From NCBI GenBank assembly GCA_030063045.1, contig JAQSEB010000167.1, forward strand, positions 296,971 through 360,970: DNA of 64,000 bases, in the 5' to 3' direction. A program made the translations under genes and the position numbers. The DNA comes from Pratylenchus scribneri. Taxonomy: Eukaryota > Nematoda > Chromadorea > Rhabditida > Pratylenchidae. The stretch's first letter is position 1; each line of letters starts with the position of its first letter. Positions 12,540-26,700 of the stretch are shown here, in pieces. Below the pieces are notes generated by a model, which was given only the letters and a program-made list of their open reading frames with translations, made no database searches and was not told the DNA's origin.

Positions 12540-14281
12540 GTATAAATAATTAACTCTAAAATAAATTTAAAACATTTTATAAGAAAAAATTTCGTACAAA
12601 GTTTGGAAAAATTTGGAAATTATCAATGTTCTGGAGGAGGATTTTGATTTTGGTTCATTGAAGGGATATGAAATGGGTTATCACCAAATTAATAATGACC
12701 AATACGAAAATGGGGTGATGATGGTGCTCAAAGTCAGTTGCTTCAACATTGAGATTATTTATGGATGGGCAAAATTTGATCCGTCACTTGTTTCCAATGC
12801 CAACATTGCACCTGAATTTAATTGGACCAATGTAATAATTATATTTGATATTTTAATTTTGATCAATTCAGAAAGTCTTTTTTTAAGTATTTGTCTGGGC
12901 TAACTTAAAGTTTTTCTTAATGATTGAGCCTATTAATTTTATTTCATATTCAATATTTTTCACAATATTGATGAATTGAAAATTGTGCTCTCCGATTTCG
13001 CTTTCATTATACAAAAATGAGCTTTCAACTTTTATTTCTATTTTTAATAATATTAATAATACAAACAAAATATATTAAATAAAAAATTAAAATTTTTTTA
13101 GTCCTTTTTCATCAATGATCTTCACATCCTAATCAATTTAATTTCAGGATTTTAATTTGGTGAATGGATGCAAGCACACCACAATCAATCTTTTGTCCAA
13201 TTTGGACAAAATTCGAACACATCGGCCACTTGGAAAGAAAGAGTCAGCAGAATACAATGTGGAATTTGTTGTTGGCTTAAGCTCAAATGTTCCTGGTTTC
13301 ATTTTGACAAAGGAAGATATCGATATTCTCGAAGTAGGCATTGATAAATTAATTTTTTTAATAATTTTAAAATTTCAGTTATTTCACAATTCAATGCAGA
13401 AGGTAAATTAATTTACATTAATAAATTTATAAATAAAATATTTAGAAAGAATTTGATGGTCAAAAAATCCTCGATGATAGCCATGTCTTAAAATTATTGA
13501 AATCTTTCAATTTGAATGCGAAATTCCGTCAATTGAATGAGGATTTAATGAAGACAATCATTGGTGATAGTTCGACTCCTTGGGAATTGCTTGAGGGCGA
13601 ATTTGGATTATTCCAAGAAGTAAATTAATTTTATATGTGATTATTTGAGTATTTTTATTTATGAAATAAATTAGTTAATTATGAATACACTCTATAATAA
13701 TATTATATCTTTGACTAAATTCTAATTAGTCAAAAATTTAATGCTTGAATTATAAAATAATTAAAAAAAATTTAACAAACAATAAAAAATTTTCAAAAAG
13801 ATGTGACATGTGAAAAAATAAAATTTATTAATAAAAAAAAAAGAATTATATAAATAATAGATTCTCAAAAGATCAAATTCAAAATTCGTTTTTTCACATC
13901 GAATCATGACAAAAATAAAGACCAATTCGCAACTTTACCTGTTATAATAATTTATAAAGGTTTTATTTTTTTTACATTTTCAGATTTATCAATGCCCAAA
14001 TTTTCAAGTTAATTTGCCTCAAGTCAGTGGAAAAATCAAATTCACATTTGAAGATCGCAATGGCGAAATTAACACCGATTTCATTGGATTCAGCTCAAAG
14101 AATATGGCCATTAATTTTGTAAGCATTTTATGTTATGTTTATTTTTCAATATACCCCTAATAAGATCGATTCCTATACAATTTTAAATCCATTGGGGAAA
14201 TTGGAATGCATTATCAATGATGTTTTTGCCAAATATGGGCGAGAAATTAATTATCGAGGAAGTGGTAAATGCGTTATTTAA

Positions 14282-14789
14282 ATGTAAGTTAATTATTTCA
14301 TAATATAAATTAATGTCATTTTTATTCTTTTCATATCCTTCTGGGAATGACCAGTGATCTGCTGAACCCTGAGCCCTGACCATAATTATACTAAATTTCC
14401 TTAATATTTTATTCATTTTTATGTCTGATTAAAATTTTATTTAATTAAATATTTTTATTTTTCAATGCTTTTATATGCTATATATTTATATAATTTTTTT
14501 TCAATTACTTATTTTATTTTTTAGCGCAAATTGTTAAAATGCAAATGTTGATAAATGAAAGCCGGAATAAATAAAAACAAAAACTACAAAAAAAAACAAT
14601 TTTTCCACGTTTTTAATAAAATATTCTTGGATATTTTTAAAAAAATCAAAAAATAAAAATTTAAAAATTTATTCCCACACTAACTAAATTTACACAATTT
14701 ATTATATTTTCATCTAAAATTTATAAAAAAAATTTTTCCCATACACAGAAAGAGGGGAATTGCCAATAATTTACCCTTTTGCCATTTCT
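14282..14789 (+). promoter_or_regulatory. D1-A2 intergenic gap with poly(A) and trans-splice signals
   Basis: A 0.5-kb gap with CGGAATAAA near 14562-14570, about 285 bases after the D1 stop. A pyrimidine-rich acceptor ends in CACAG at 14749, and a conserved 5' leader ends CCCTTTTGCCATTTC before the A2 ATG. The D3-A3 and D2-A4 gaps have the same length and signals. None carries the shared upstream block, which fits an operon processed by trans-splicing. Confidence 0.5.
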
Positions 14790-17700
14790 ATGGCTCCCAT
14801 TCTTTTTCTCATTTTCGTCTTTGTGGTCGGTTCCTTTGGTAATGCACAAGCCGCCAGGTTGGAAATAATATAGATTTTTTAAATTTATTTCCCATTTTAG
14901 CCCGGATTGTCAACCAAAGTTTAGAAAATGGGAGGTGATATGCACAGAGGATCGGTAATTTTTTATTTTCATTACTAAAAATTGTACAAAAACAAACAAA
15001 TTTTTCTTATAAATACGAATCCATTATTTCTTTTACTGTTTTTCAAATAAAATCATAAAAAAATTGAATTTATTAATAAATGGATATTTTACTCGATCAT
15101 ATTATTTTTTAATATTTTTTTTCCACCGAATAGTACGCATTGTTACGATGCCAAAATGCAGCCAAAAGTGCGAATGCAAACTGCCTCGAAGCCGGCGAAA
15201 CGATTCTCTGCCAAAAATGATGCGGCTAAATGTGATTATGCTGTATTGGATGAAGGTCGAAAGGAATTTGCTGCAACTCAACTTGGAGATGGAACGTTTT
15301 TGGAGGATATTTCCTTTGAGAAATGGATTAATCAAAATGATTGTTGCAAAATGGTAAAATTGAAGATTACGAATAAATTATAGAATTGGGTGGGACATAT
15401 CTTGAAACCTGATACAAACAAATAACGCAATTTGAATGATTAATGTTATTTAAAAAATAATTATACTTAATTAATTAACATTAATTATATGAGAGAGAAT
15501 TTAATTTTTAATTTATCTAAAACTAATTGCAAAAACAATTATCACCATGGTATTCAGCACCATCGATTACCCTATATTTACATCAGACTATTCTAGAACT
15601 TTCAATTTAGCAGATAGTGGAATATCTCGCAGCTTGTGGAATATTTCACAACATGAGGAATATTCCACAATTCTGTAGGGAAAAAAATGCATATTTCATG
15701 CCAAAACCTTAACAAAATGCAAAATCATTATCACCATCATACTCAGCACCCTTGATTTTTCTACTTTTGACCTTTCCATAATCAAAATCCAAAATCACCA
15801 AACTTGGCCATAACGTTATGGCCTAGCTGCGCGAGACTTGGCCATATCAAAAAAACTGATACGAAATTCTGTATCAGCACTATCGAAAACCCTCGAGTAC
15901 AAAAACTCAGCTCATTTTTCATATTGCAAAACATAGAGAAAATTAGGGGGACAGACATGTGACAGACAGACAAACACCTCTAAAATTAGATAAGGATTTA
16001 TTGCAGATGGATAAAAATTCTAAAAAAATTTACCATTTTCCTATCATTTTGTCGACACTTCCGGGATAAGCTATAAGCTCCGATTCGGATGAAAAAAATT
16101 AGATGGAGAAGGATTTGGACAATTCCTTATTTGAGCCCTTCAAAATTTCTTTCAACCTAAATTAAGATTGATTGCAAATCAAATCCGACCACCTCAAATC
16201 CGCCGGACATATCAAATACGACCACAGCTATACCGACGATCCCACTCAACTCTAGTGATTTTGATTCGTTGGAACTCCTGTGAGTCCAAACAATTATTTT
16301 TATAAAAAACAAATGAAAAAAATAGTAATTCATTATAATAATTATCAATAATTCATTATAATTTGATTTAAAAAAAATGTTTTAAAAGCAATGTCAAGAA
16401 TAATTGATTTAGCCAAAATTAAATCTCTAATAGGATCGCTAAATATATATTTCCTATAGTAAAAAGATTGTTAGTTGAATAAAACAAAGTTTTATTGTAC
16501 TAACAAAATGATAATACATTTTAAGGACTTACCGAGGAGAGTCAACTAGCAATAGACAACATGGATGGAAACTGAAATTGGAGTTGAATCCAGGTTTAAT
16601 TGCCTGCGATCCATCAGAACAAGCGAATGGTGGCGTTTTTCCGACCAAAAGTAAGCAACTCTAATAAAAGTTCAATAAATTGAAAATTACTAATTTGAAA
16701 TTAAAATAAAAAATTTTTAAAGAAAATAATAATTTATATTTAATTTATATTAGAACCGAAAAAGGTAAAGACAAATGGATGCAACGAAGATGGCAGCGAA
16801 TGTCAAGAATATTGGGTGGAAGTGTTTGGTGAACAAGAAGATGATAAAAATCCATTGCCAATTGAATGCCAATATATGGGGGAATCGGATTCGAAGTTTG
16901 TACATTGCACAATATTGGATTATATTTAATTTATTGTTAAATTATTTTTTTTTATTTTTCAGAGTGAAAAGTGGCATTTATGTGATTTGTTATGAAAGTA
17001 GTTTGGATCCGAATAATAGCTTTATTGATCCACCAGAATTTGCGGTATGATTTATATAATATTTATTTTTCTTGATTGGAATGTTAAAAAATGGGGAGAA
17101 CCCGGAGTCACAATTTTTGGACCGAATTTTGAAAATCTTGTGAAAATTCACCAAATTTTCAGAGATAAAACCACTTTAGAAATGCACACTATTTTGAGAA
17201 TTTTTTAAAAATGACTTATATTCTGAAAAGATATTTAAAATTTTTTTCATTTTCATTTTAAAAATCTAGTGAAAATCTATTGAATTTAAAAATTTGTTTG
17301 AATTTTGAAAATAATTTAAGAATTCTGATCATTTTCAAAATCTTTTAGGACCATATTTTCAATATCTATTCAAAATAGTGTGGAAAAATATTTTCAAAAT
17401 TACAATCATTTTCAGAATATTTCGACACATTATTTTCAATATCTATTCAAGATATTGTCGAAAAATATTTTCAAAATTACAATCATTTTCAGAATATTTC
17501 GATACATTATTTTCAAAATCTAGTCAAAATGGGGAGGAAAAATATGTTAAAAATGAGGATTAATTTCAACAATATGTTGTTACCTATTTTTTAGTATATG
17601 ATGAAAATGACCCATATTATTAAAATATTCTTAATATACTACCTAAATTCATAATATTTTTACCTGTAATAATAAATTATAATTTTTATTAAATAATTTA

Positions 17701-20700
17701 TAAATAAATTCAAATTGCATTAAAAATATCATAACTTAATCATGATCAAATGTGTTCATCGGAAATACATAATTCTTCATCTCACCATCATTGCCGTCGC
17801 ATTGAACCATTAAGACCTTTTGTAATGACTCAATTGAATAAGATGAAGGTGAACTAAAAATTTGCATATGATTATTTCGATAATTTTTCTATAAAATAAA
17901 CCTGGTCATAATCCGCTTATCTACGAAAGAATTGTAATTGGTAATATAAGCATTTTGCTGGTGTTCCATCCATTCAAGATTTTGCTAGAATTTTGTCCGA
18001 GAAATTTATAAACACATAAATTGAGTGAAATTGAGAATTCTAGAAGAATAAAATAGATTATTTATCTAATATTTCAAAGCTCAATCTATTTTTCACCAAA
18101 TTTATTGGAATTTTAATAAACCAATATATTAAATTTCATTTTCTCTTCTTAATTTGAGTATTTATTAGATATTTATATTCAAAAGCTTTCTGTTTTGATT
18201 TATTTTGTATTTTTCATAATTAAATCCATTTCAAATAAACATTCACCTAAAAACCAAATATTTTATCCATAAAACCTTTGTTTTTATTATCCCAAAAAAT
18301 TTTGTATATCCTCAAAATTTATTACTAAATAGCGTAACCATAAAACCTTTAATATTTTTGGCCAGAAATTGAAATTACCAAAGATTTTCCGAAATGTTTA
18401 AAAAGTTTAAGGTTCGAGTTATGTTAATATTTGATGAAATTAAAGGAAACCTGCGTAAATTTTAATCTTGGTGGCAAATTATCAGGGCAGATTTAAAAAT
18501 TTCCCATTTTGCAGCATTTTCAGCATCATTTCCCATGAAGTAAACGAGATAAAAGATTTGAAAAAAAAGTTTGTGTAGAATTTAAAAACTTACAATTACT
18601 TAAATCGATAAAGTTGATGCCCATGATGTCGTTAAAATTTCTTATAATGTAATTTTTTAAATTCCTTTGCAAAAGTCTTGAGATTTTCATCTTTTAAACT
18701 TTTAAAAAATTGAAGGAAAATTGCAGAATTCAGTTTATTGTCACGTCACTGAATTATCGTTATTTTATTATTTTTTACAAAAATTCTTACATCCCGAATA
18801 AAAATTATGGAATCGCTACCATGTTTTGTAAGCAGACTTGAGCGAATTTTAAAATGAAAATGGTCCTTATTTACTTCTTTTGCACATAGTATTTGCTAAT
18901 TAGGAAGGTTTGATCTTTTTAAATTATTGAAATTAACTATAATTTAGAAGAAATTGACCTGATTGAATCTTGATATCCTTGTTCCACCATTTCCAATGAG
19001 AATTTAAAAACATCGCATAATATTGAGAATTTTTGATTAAGAATTCTTGTCTTATATCACCAAATTCTTGACAATTTAGAGTTCTCTTTCAATTTTCAAT
19101 TTGTTTTAAAGCAAAAGTGTTTGTGTAATTTTTGCTCCAACAAAAGTTTTACTGAAATTTAAAAATTAATAGTGTACGAAAAAACAGAAATGGAAGAGCC
19201 AAATTTTCTGCTGCAAGACAAAAATATAAATATAGATGTGCTTTGCAATAGAATTCACTATAGATTTTTATCAATTAATTGGAATATAAAAAACCTTAAT
19301 TTCGCATTTTGGGAAAAAATGCCGGTGCTACTTTCATTCCTAGAATTTCTGCGCTATGTAGCAACAACTTCAATGACGCAAACATAAAAAAAACAAAAAA
19401 TATAATAGTAATTTAATGTATTAAACCTTGAATTTAGGCTGGATTTTGAGACTTGCTTCTCTTGTCGATAATTTCATGAATTTGGCCAATTTGGTCTAAA
19501 GAGTTCATACCAGTCCGGATTAGTTTCAGCGACACTAAATATTTAATAATTTTTGTTTTTATTTTAAAAATCTTACTATAATTCTCATCCAAATCACCAC
19601 CGATTTAGATTCAGATTCGAGTATATTAAGTGCATCGATGCTCATAAAAATCATAGAGCTGGTGTCAGACATTCCATCTTCTTTGATTTCATCATGTTGA
19701 ATTTTTTATTTTTTATTTTTAAAGAATCATTTTTAAACCTTGAATTTCTTGTACGCCTCCATTGCAAATTTTCGATCCTGAAGATTTTCCAAATCTTGTA
19801 TTTTATTGGCCAGCATTCCATCCTTTAATTTTTTATCAACTTTATAATGAGTCATGGAAATTACCTGAGAATTATTTTATTTTGCAATCTTCTATCCATG
19901 ATAATTTGTCTCATAGAATTTCTCAACATTACTCGAATCGATGTTTTCGAAGACATTAAAATTATTTATAAATATTTCTATTTTCTTAAACCTTCATATC
20001 CTCATATTCCGCGTTCCATTTGCATGAATAAGACCAGACATGCCAGAATAATATTACTCATTTGTGGTGGTGCCATCTTGGAGTTGTGAAGAATTTATTG
20101 ACTTAAAATCTTAGTTTAAAATTTTTTTATATTAATAATTAAACCTGCTAATTTATTATTTTTGGTCGCTTTCCTGTATTTCTCCCAAAATGCTGAGATT
20201 TTTGGGCTGTGGATGATTGCAATCGCCATGATCGCTTCGAGATTTCCTGATCATCAGCAAGAATTGAGGAGAGAGCAAATTTCGAACAGGAAGCATTCCT
20301 CCAAGATCAGACAGAACATAATCATAAGATCTTTATTATATGTCTAGAACTTTCAACAAAGTTTAGCAAAATCTCTTGGATGGATTGAATGGCATTAGTT
20401 TCAATTTATTGACACATAACAATAACAAGTCTTAGCCAAATGATAAAAATATGGGCAGATTTAATTGATAAAACATTATAAAAAAATATTAATATGTAAA
20501 TTTTTAGCTCGCCTTCATCTTCGATGGTATTGTGGCGAAAGAATGATGTCTCAAATGGATTGGGATTGGGAAGAATTTTATTCAAACAAGTAGTAATTTA
20601 TGTAACTTTTTTGATATGAGAAAATTACACCACTAGGCTTCATTTCTAAAATAAGAGATTAAAATAATCTTTCAAATGTTAAAAATCCTCATATTTATCT

Positions 20701-23700
20701 TTCCTTCCTAAAATTCTGGAATAAAAATTTTTATTTAAAAACACTTTATTTCAATAAAGATATTGTCAATTCTCATCTATTTAAAATCTGATAAACAAAT
20801 TCTGGCTATAATTTCAAGTTAACATTTTTTTATTTATGATTTTAATTTCTCCTATTTAAAGGGGAAAAAATAAATTTTGAAAATATTCAAAAAATTTTTT
20901 ATTTTTTTAAAAGATTTTTGGTAAATTTTTTTAAAAAAATTTTTAAAAATTTTTTAGAAAATAATTGTGAAAATTAAATGTTTTTTGAAAATTTTTTTAA
21001 AATTGTATCCATTTTTAAGAGCATTTTGTGTCATATTTTCAAAAGATTCTGAAAAAGTATATGAAAATAGTTTTCAAAATTATTAAATTCTGAAAATATT
21101 CTTAAAATTTTGCTATTTTCAGAATATTCTAGAAATTTATAAATTTTCATTTTATTTTGAAAATACGAATAATTTTGAGTAGATTTTTTCCTATTATTTT
21201 CAAAATCTTTTGAATTTATTTTGACCTCGAATTTTCAGAATTTTGCTTATTTTAAAAATATTTTGACAATTTATATCTTTTCAAAATATTTTGACAATTT
21301 TCTCATTTTTACAATATTTTCAAAATTACATCAAATTTTCAACATATTTTTGCATCTATTTTTTATGTGACTCCGGGAATTACTCTATAAGGAATCAGAA
21401 TTCAGAACTCATAGAGCATAGAGAATTAGAGGTCTGTGTCTGCGGACTGCCTGGGAGAAGTGACACCGAGGATCATAGAAATAAAAAGCTTTTTCAAAAA
21501 TTAAAATAAATAAATAAATAAATAAATTTTACATTAATATATTATACAAATTGAATCTTAAAAATAGATTAAAAAATTAATAATATATTTTATAGATTAT
21601 AGCTTACATAAATATTTTATATATGTAGAATGGTACTATTACTATATATAAATATATATATTGTTGGCAGATGTAAAATCATTTAATATGAAAAATAACT
21701 ATCTAAAGTTTGAATTAAAATATATTTCTATTTTTCCTTTCATGAAAAGATACAAAATATTCCTGGTAATGCAATGGCTACTTTTTGTCAAAAAATTGCC
21801 AAAACACCTGAAAAGACTTGGCATGGAATTGCCTTCAAATTTTGGGTGACCCTTAGTGATCTGGATCTCTTGGTGGATATGCAAATTCATTTTTCTTACA
21901 CTAACAAAATGTAAATTTGAAATAATTTAACAATAATCATTCATATATTTAATTTATAGCTTCATTCTTCCACAAAATAAAAAAGATCATGATCTCGCTC
22001 TCATGAAATATGAATTCATGTTTAAAATGAAGAAAACAACAATTTTGGATCCAGATGGCAAAATTCATGATGACTATCCTGCTGATCTCATTAATTCAAG
22101 GGAGCCATATCAGAAAAAGGAAAGTTTTGGAAATTTTTGACAAATTTTAAAGCTATGGATCGCTTATATAATAAATATAAAATTTAGGCCGGTCTTTGGC
22201 TTGCATTTTCGGATATGCCATCCGATATTTCTTCAATTATGATATTCTCGCGAGAGGATTGCGATAAATGGAATGGCTTTTTAGATGGCAATTTGCCTCT
22301 AAAAACAGCGAAATGCGTAATTATATATTACTAAAAAATATATATATATATAATTTTTATTAAAAAATACTATTATTATAAATTAATTAGAAAAAGGCTT
22401 AATAAATATTTTTATTTTATAAAATATATAAAATGTCTTTAAACAAATTGAGTCACGGATTAATCCCATAGTAAATATTGAAAACTAAAACTGGCCAACA
22501 GTTAGCCAATCAGTCCTACAACTAGGAATGATTAAATGTAGAAAAGAATTGTTATTTATAAAAAATGAGGTTTAATTATATGTTAAAAAAGCATCATTTT
22601 AATTTTAATTTCATACAAAATTTTATACCTTTAATCTATATCGATAGTGATTATCTCAATTTTTATTCCCAAATAACTAAATTAAATACATTTAAAAATG
22701 CCCAATTGATATCGATATTGATAATACTGATTTATTACACATATTTTATATTTTTTTTAGCATTTATTGGATGATGAAATGAATGAATTGTATAGGCAAG
22801 AAGAAGAGAAAAGAAAGAAAGCAGACGAGATCATGAAACAAATTGGTGAATCGATAGAAAATTGCCACTTATTCAAGGTCGATCCAAACATGGTTCGTAT
22901 ATTGCAATCTAAATTTGAATATATTTATAATAGTATTTTTACAGCCACATATTACGCTACCACCGGAACTTATTAATAAAACTAAAAGCATTGAAGGACA
23001 ACAAACAGGAGAAGGAGGATTTTTTTCACCAGAACAGGCAACAGCAATATTGGAGCGTATTCGTAAAGGTATATGATAGTTTCATAAGTGGGTTCTTCCG
23101 TTGATGGCATTTGTTTTAGAGCCTCCGATTTAGTTGCTTTTATGCATTTTTATACAATTAACAGTACATTTCTAATTGTTATAAAACCGTTTTATTAAAA
23201 TATTGGAGGATGGTAGAATAAATGCTAATCTAGTCTATTTTAAATAAATTCCATTTTGACGCTACTTTTTTAAACAATTTAAACCAACTTCAGAATGTGG
23301 TGATAAAAATATTACGAGTCGAATTCGGAAAAGACAAATTCCTTCAAATTTGTTCAGGGATTCCGGTTGGTCAGACCGTCGTTGGGATATTAAAAATCCC
23401 ATTCCTTATGTCTTTGAAAAAGAAGATATAGGTAAATTTATCCATTTTCTTATAAATAAATTATTAACAAACCGATTACAGACAAAATTTTATAGTATTT
23501 TTAACCCATCCATAGACATAAGGTTATTTATCCATTATTTAAAAAGATATTCTGTTACAGATTTATAAACAATTGTTATAAAAATATTTTCCAAACCACT
23601 TTTAAAACTTAATATTTTTATATTAAAAATTAATTTTGGAAAGAATGGCATAATTTTCTAATTAATCATTCTAGGATTCAGCTAAATTTTTCAAAAGGTT

Positions 23701-26700
23701 TGAAAAAAAGGTGGTTACTTAAATATTGAATCTTTAAAATTCCACCAACATATACTAAAAAATAATATTATTTAAAAAGGAAAAAAAATATCTAAAATTG
23801 CCAAAAAAAAATATTGAAAATTGTGAAGAGTATTGAAAATGTCGAAAAGTTTATAATGGTTTAGTGGTTTGTCCAAAATTAACAAACCATAAACCATTGG
23901 ATAGAGCTCATCAAGACGCGTCGATAGATATATAATTTGTGACGGTTTAATTGGTTTTGAACCAAACCCTTCTAGATGGTTTAAGTGGTTTAAAAGCGTT
24001 TATTTTTAATCAAACCATGACTAAATATATACCAATCGACGGACAAATCTTTAAACCGTTATAAACTTTTCGCAATTTTCAAAGTTTCTTTTCGCAAAAT
24101 TAAATACCATCCTTTAAAATGTGATCTTTAAAATAGAGTCAATTTTAAATTTTACTATATTTTTTAGCTTGGAAACAGAAAATCCAAAATGGTCTACAGC
24201 TGATCATGTAAGATAATAAACTATTAATTTTAAATTAAATTTTCTATTTTAAAATGTTTATTATACAAAGCTTAATTGCTTTTTTGAATAGATATGTTTT
24301 CTAATGTTTTAATTTTTTTGCAGAAATAATCCAAATATAAAAAATAAACAGAATATTTTGAAAAGTGAGCATCTCTCCAAAAGTAAAAAATTCACTTGTA
24401 ATTCCTGCTAAAATACCCAAAATTTATTCAATAATTTTTGATCCCTATGAAGAACAAAAGAAAAAAAACTGAATTTATTCTAATTCCATCAAAATCAAAA
24501 TACGAATATTAAATATCAATTCAAATCATAATCATTTTTCCACTCTTTTATAGGGAAGGAACATGCATCAAATTCAAAAACATTCGAATGCAAGATGCAA
24601 AAGAAATCGGCCAAAGCTATTTACTTTTCCGTGATATTGAAGCTTGTTCAACTGCTCTTTGGCCTGGTCGGAGTAATGGTGCAAATATTATTGAAGTGAC
24701 TTCATTTGAAGCTATCTCACAATTACTTCACATTGATATTAAATTGTGCAAGGCACCGGTAAATTCATAAATAGGAAACGGATTTGAAGGTATATACCTT
24801 TTTTTTTGCTAACTCAGAATAGCTTAAAAGTAATGTAAAACATGTTTATTTTGCTGTCCGGAAGCAAAATTGAAGGTTTTATAATACGTATTTTTATTTT
24901 TCACTTATGCCTTTTTTATAACTTTTTTACTTATTCATACTTTTTTACCTTTTTATACCTTCTTTGCTTTTTTTAATACCATTTTTAGGTACCACGCTTT
25001 TTAATACCTTCAAATCCGTTCCCTATTCATAAATGATAAAAAATTTTTATTATAATTGATCAAAAAATTCGGCTAAAACGAATTTGGATATTAATCAGAT
25101 TAAGATGGAAAATCCTGTCTATTTTTATTAATTATTATTTTACTGAATTAGTAAATGTGGCATTATATTTGCCTAATCAAAAGATCTGGCATCTGAAAAA
25201 ATGTACCTCAGATTCGAATTACTCGACCTATAGAAGATAGCTCCTTTAATGTATTATATGTAATTTAAGGCAAAAATAATTTTTTCAATAAAGCAAAAAG
25301 ATAAAATCAATTTGTTAATAAAAAACCTTTATAAGCATTTTAGGATACATTCAATTTTTTTCATATGAATTATAATATAAACAAACCAATTTAAATTGGT
25401 GATCTATTGATGATGAAGAAATTTCAGGAAATCGCACATGAAGTTATGCATAGATTAGGATTTCATCATGAACAAACGCGAAGTGATCGAGACGATTTTG
25501 TATGGATTAATTGGCCAGAAATAAATCCTAATGTATAATTTTATTTTTAATATTATTTTTGGGTTAATTTTTCTTCAATTATTACTAGAGTAGTTCAAAT
25601 TCGGCTAATTAACGATTAACCGGATTTTGGCAAAACCAGGTTTCGTTTTTTGAAAAAATAGTCTGTTTTCGGTTTCGGTTTCCGCCTATTTTCGGTTATT
25701 TTGAGCAAAATTTCCCAATTTCGGTTTGAAAACACAACGGTTTTCTCAAACCGAAACCGATTTGAATTACTCTTATTACACCTAATATAATGATGGAATT
25801 GTTGAAAAAAGTATTACTCTAAATCATCATTTTTTATGGTTTAAAATTACAAAATAAAGATGGACATTTGTCAACACTGTTTACTAATATTATTGTTTTT
25901 CCAGCCTCCTGCCAATTTATTTCAATTTTGGAGCGATGATGAAGCGAAGAATCTTGATACACCATATGATTTTGGCTCAATCATGCATTACAAAGGATAT
26001 GATGCTCACAAGAATGAAGGGGGGTAAAAATTAAAATAATTTTTGCAAAAATTATCAAGCCATTTTTAAGTTTTACGATTATTGCCAGGGAACGTGCATA
26101 TCAACATACAATGGGCCAACGGGTTAAACCGTCATTTAAGGATGTTAAGCTTCTAAATCGTATTTATTGTGACGGTAATTGAATTATTGATAACTCTTTT
26201 TCTTAATACTCTGAAAAGTTTCATAATGTAGGAGATTAGAGTATTAAACTATTAATTTGATTTTCAATGGCATAAAATTTGATCTTTTGAATTTATTGAT
26301 GTTAACAAATTTAGGTACAGAATCACAGAAACCAGGATAATCATTTATTTACATTAAATATAGCGAAATAAGACTCATCAATCGAAAAATAATTTTAAGC
26401 TATTTTTCAATTTTTATTCTGAAGGTATAAAATATAAATCTTATTTAATAATAGATAGAGTATTGTATTGTCAAAGAAGGAATTATTAGAAAGAATTTTA
26501 ATTAGATATTGATAGCTAACTATATTCATATAAATTAAATGTAGAATTTTTTAGTAATTTTATTATTTGGTAATTTATTTATAACACATTGAAAGGAAAA
26601 TTTTTTACTCAAACTAATTAAGCTATTTACAAAATATTCCATGTAAGTAAATTCAAAAGTAAACTGCAGATATATGCACTAAAACTGACTTAATATGTGC

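Larger units (their letters stand above)
7730..14281 (+). pseudogene. D1: type D secreted protein gene with a frameshift in exon 4
   Basis: Fourteen exons align with D2: 7730-7823, 7928-7972, about 8019-8116, 9319-9499, 9553-9619, 9807-9977, 10407-10771, 11115-11266, 12570-12831, 13148-13332, 13379-13402, 13447-13620, 13984-14118 and 14167-14281. The first exon encodes a signal peptide (NIFLLGFLALLAGQ). Motifs include KKWEVNC, FDICYASAF, IKWHGFRIV, FSYRKKE, ILEDGRIYDP, SLWTIPFDMA, YEMGYHQIN, EFVVGLSSN and a final GSGKCVI. Relative to D2, exon 4 lacks one base between 9429 and 9440, which throws the frame into TGA; all other exons stay open. Either a recent pseudogene or a sequencing error. 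Two introns carry mobile inserts. Confidence 0.75.
6875..14930. repeat. Left arm of the locus-scale inverted repeat
   Basis: This arm (upstream block, D1, start of A2) is collinear in reverse orientation with about 54720-61290 (start of A4, D2, its upstream block). Exons are highly similar. Introns align, but several are interrupted by private insertions in the left arm (8130-8830 and 11267-12539). Divergence plus private insertions argue against a simple assembly duplication. Confidence 0.8.
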
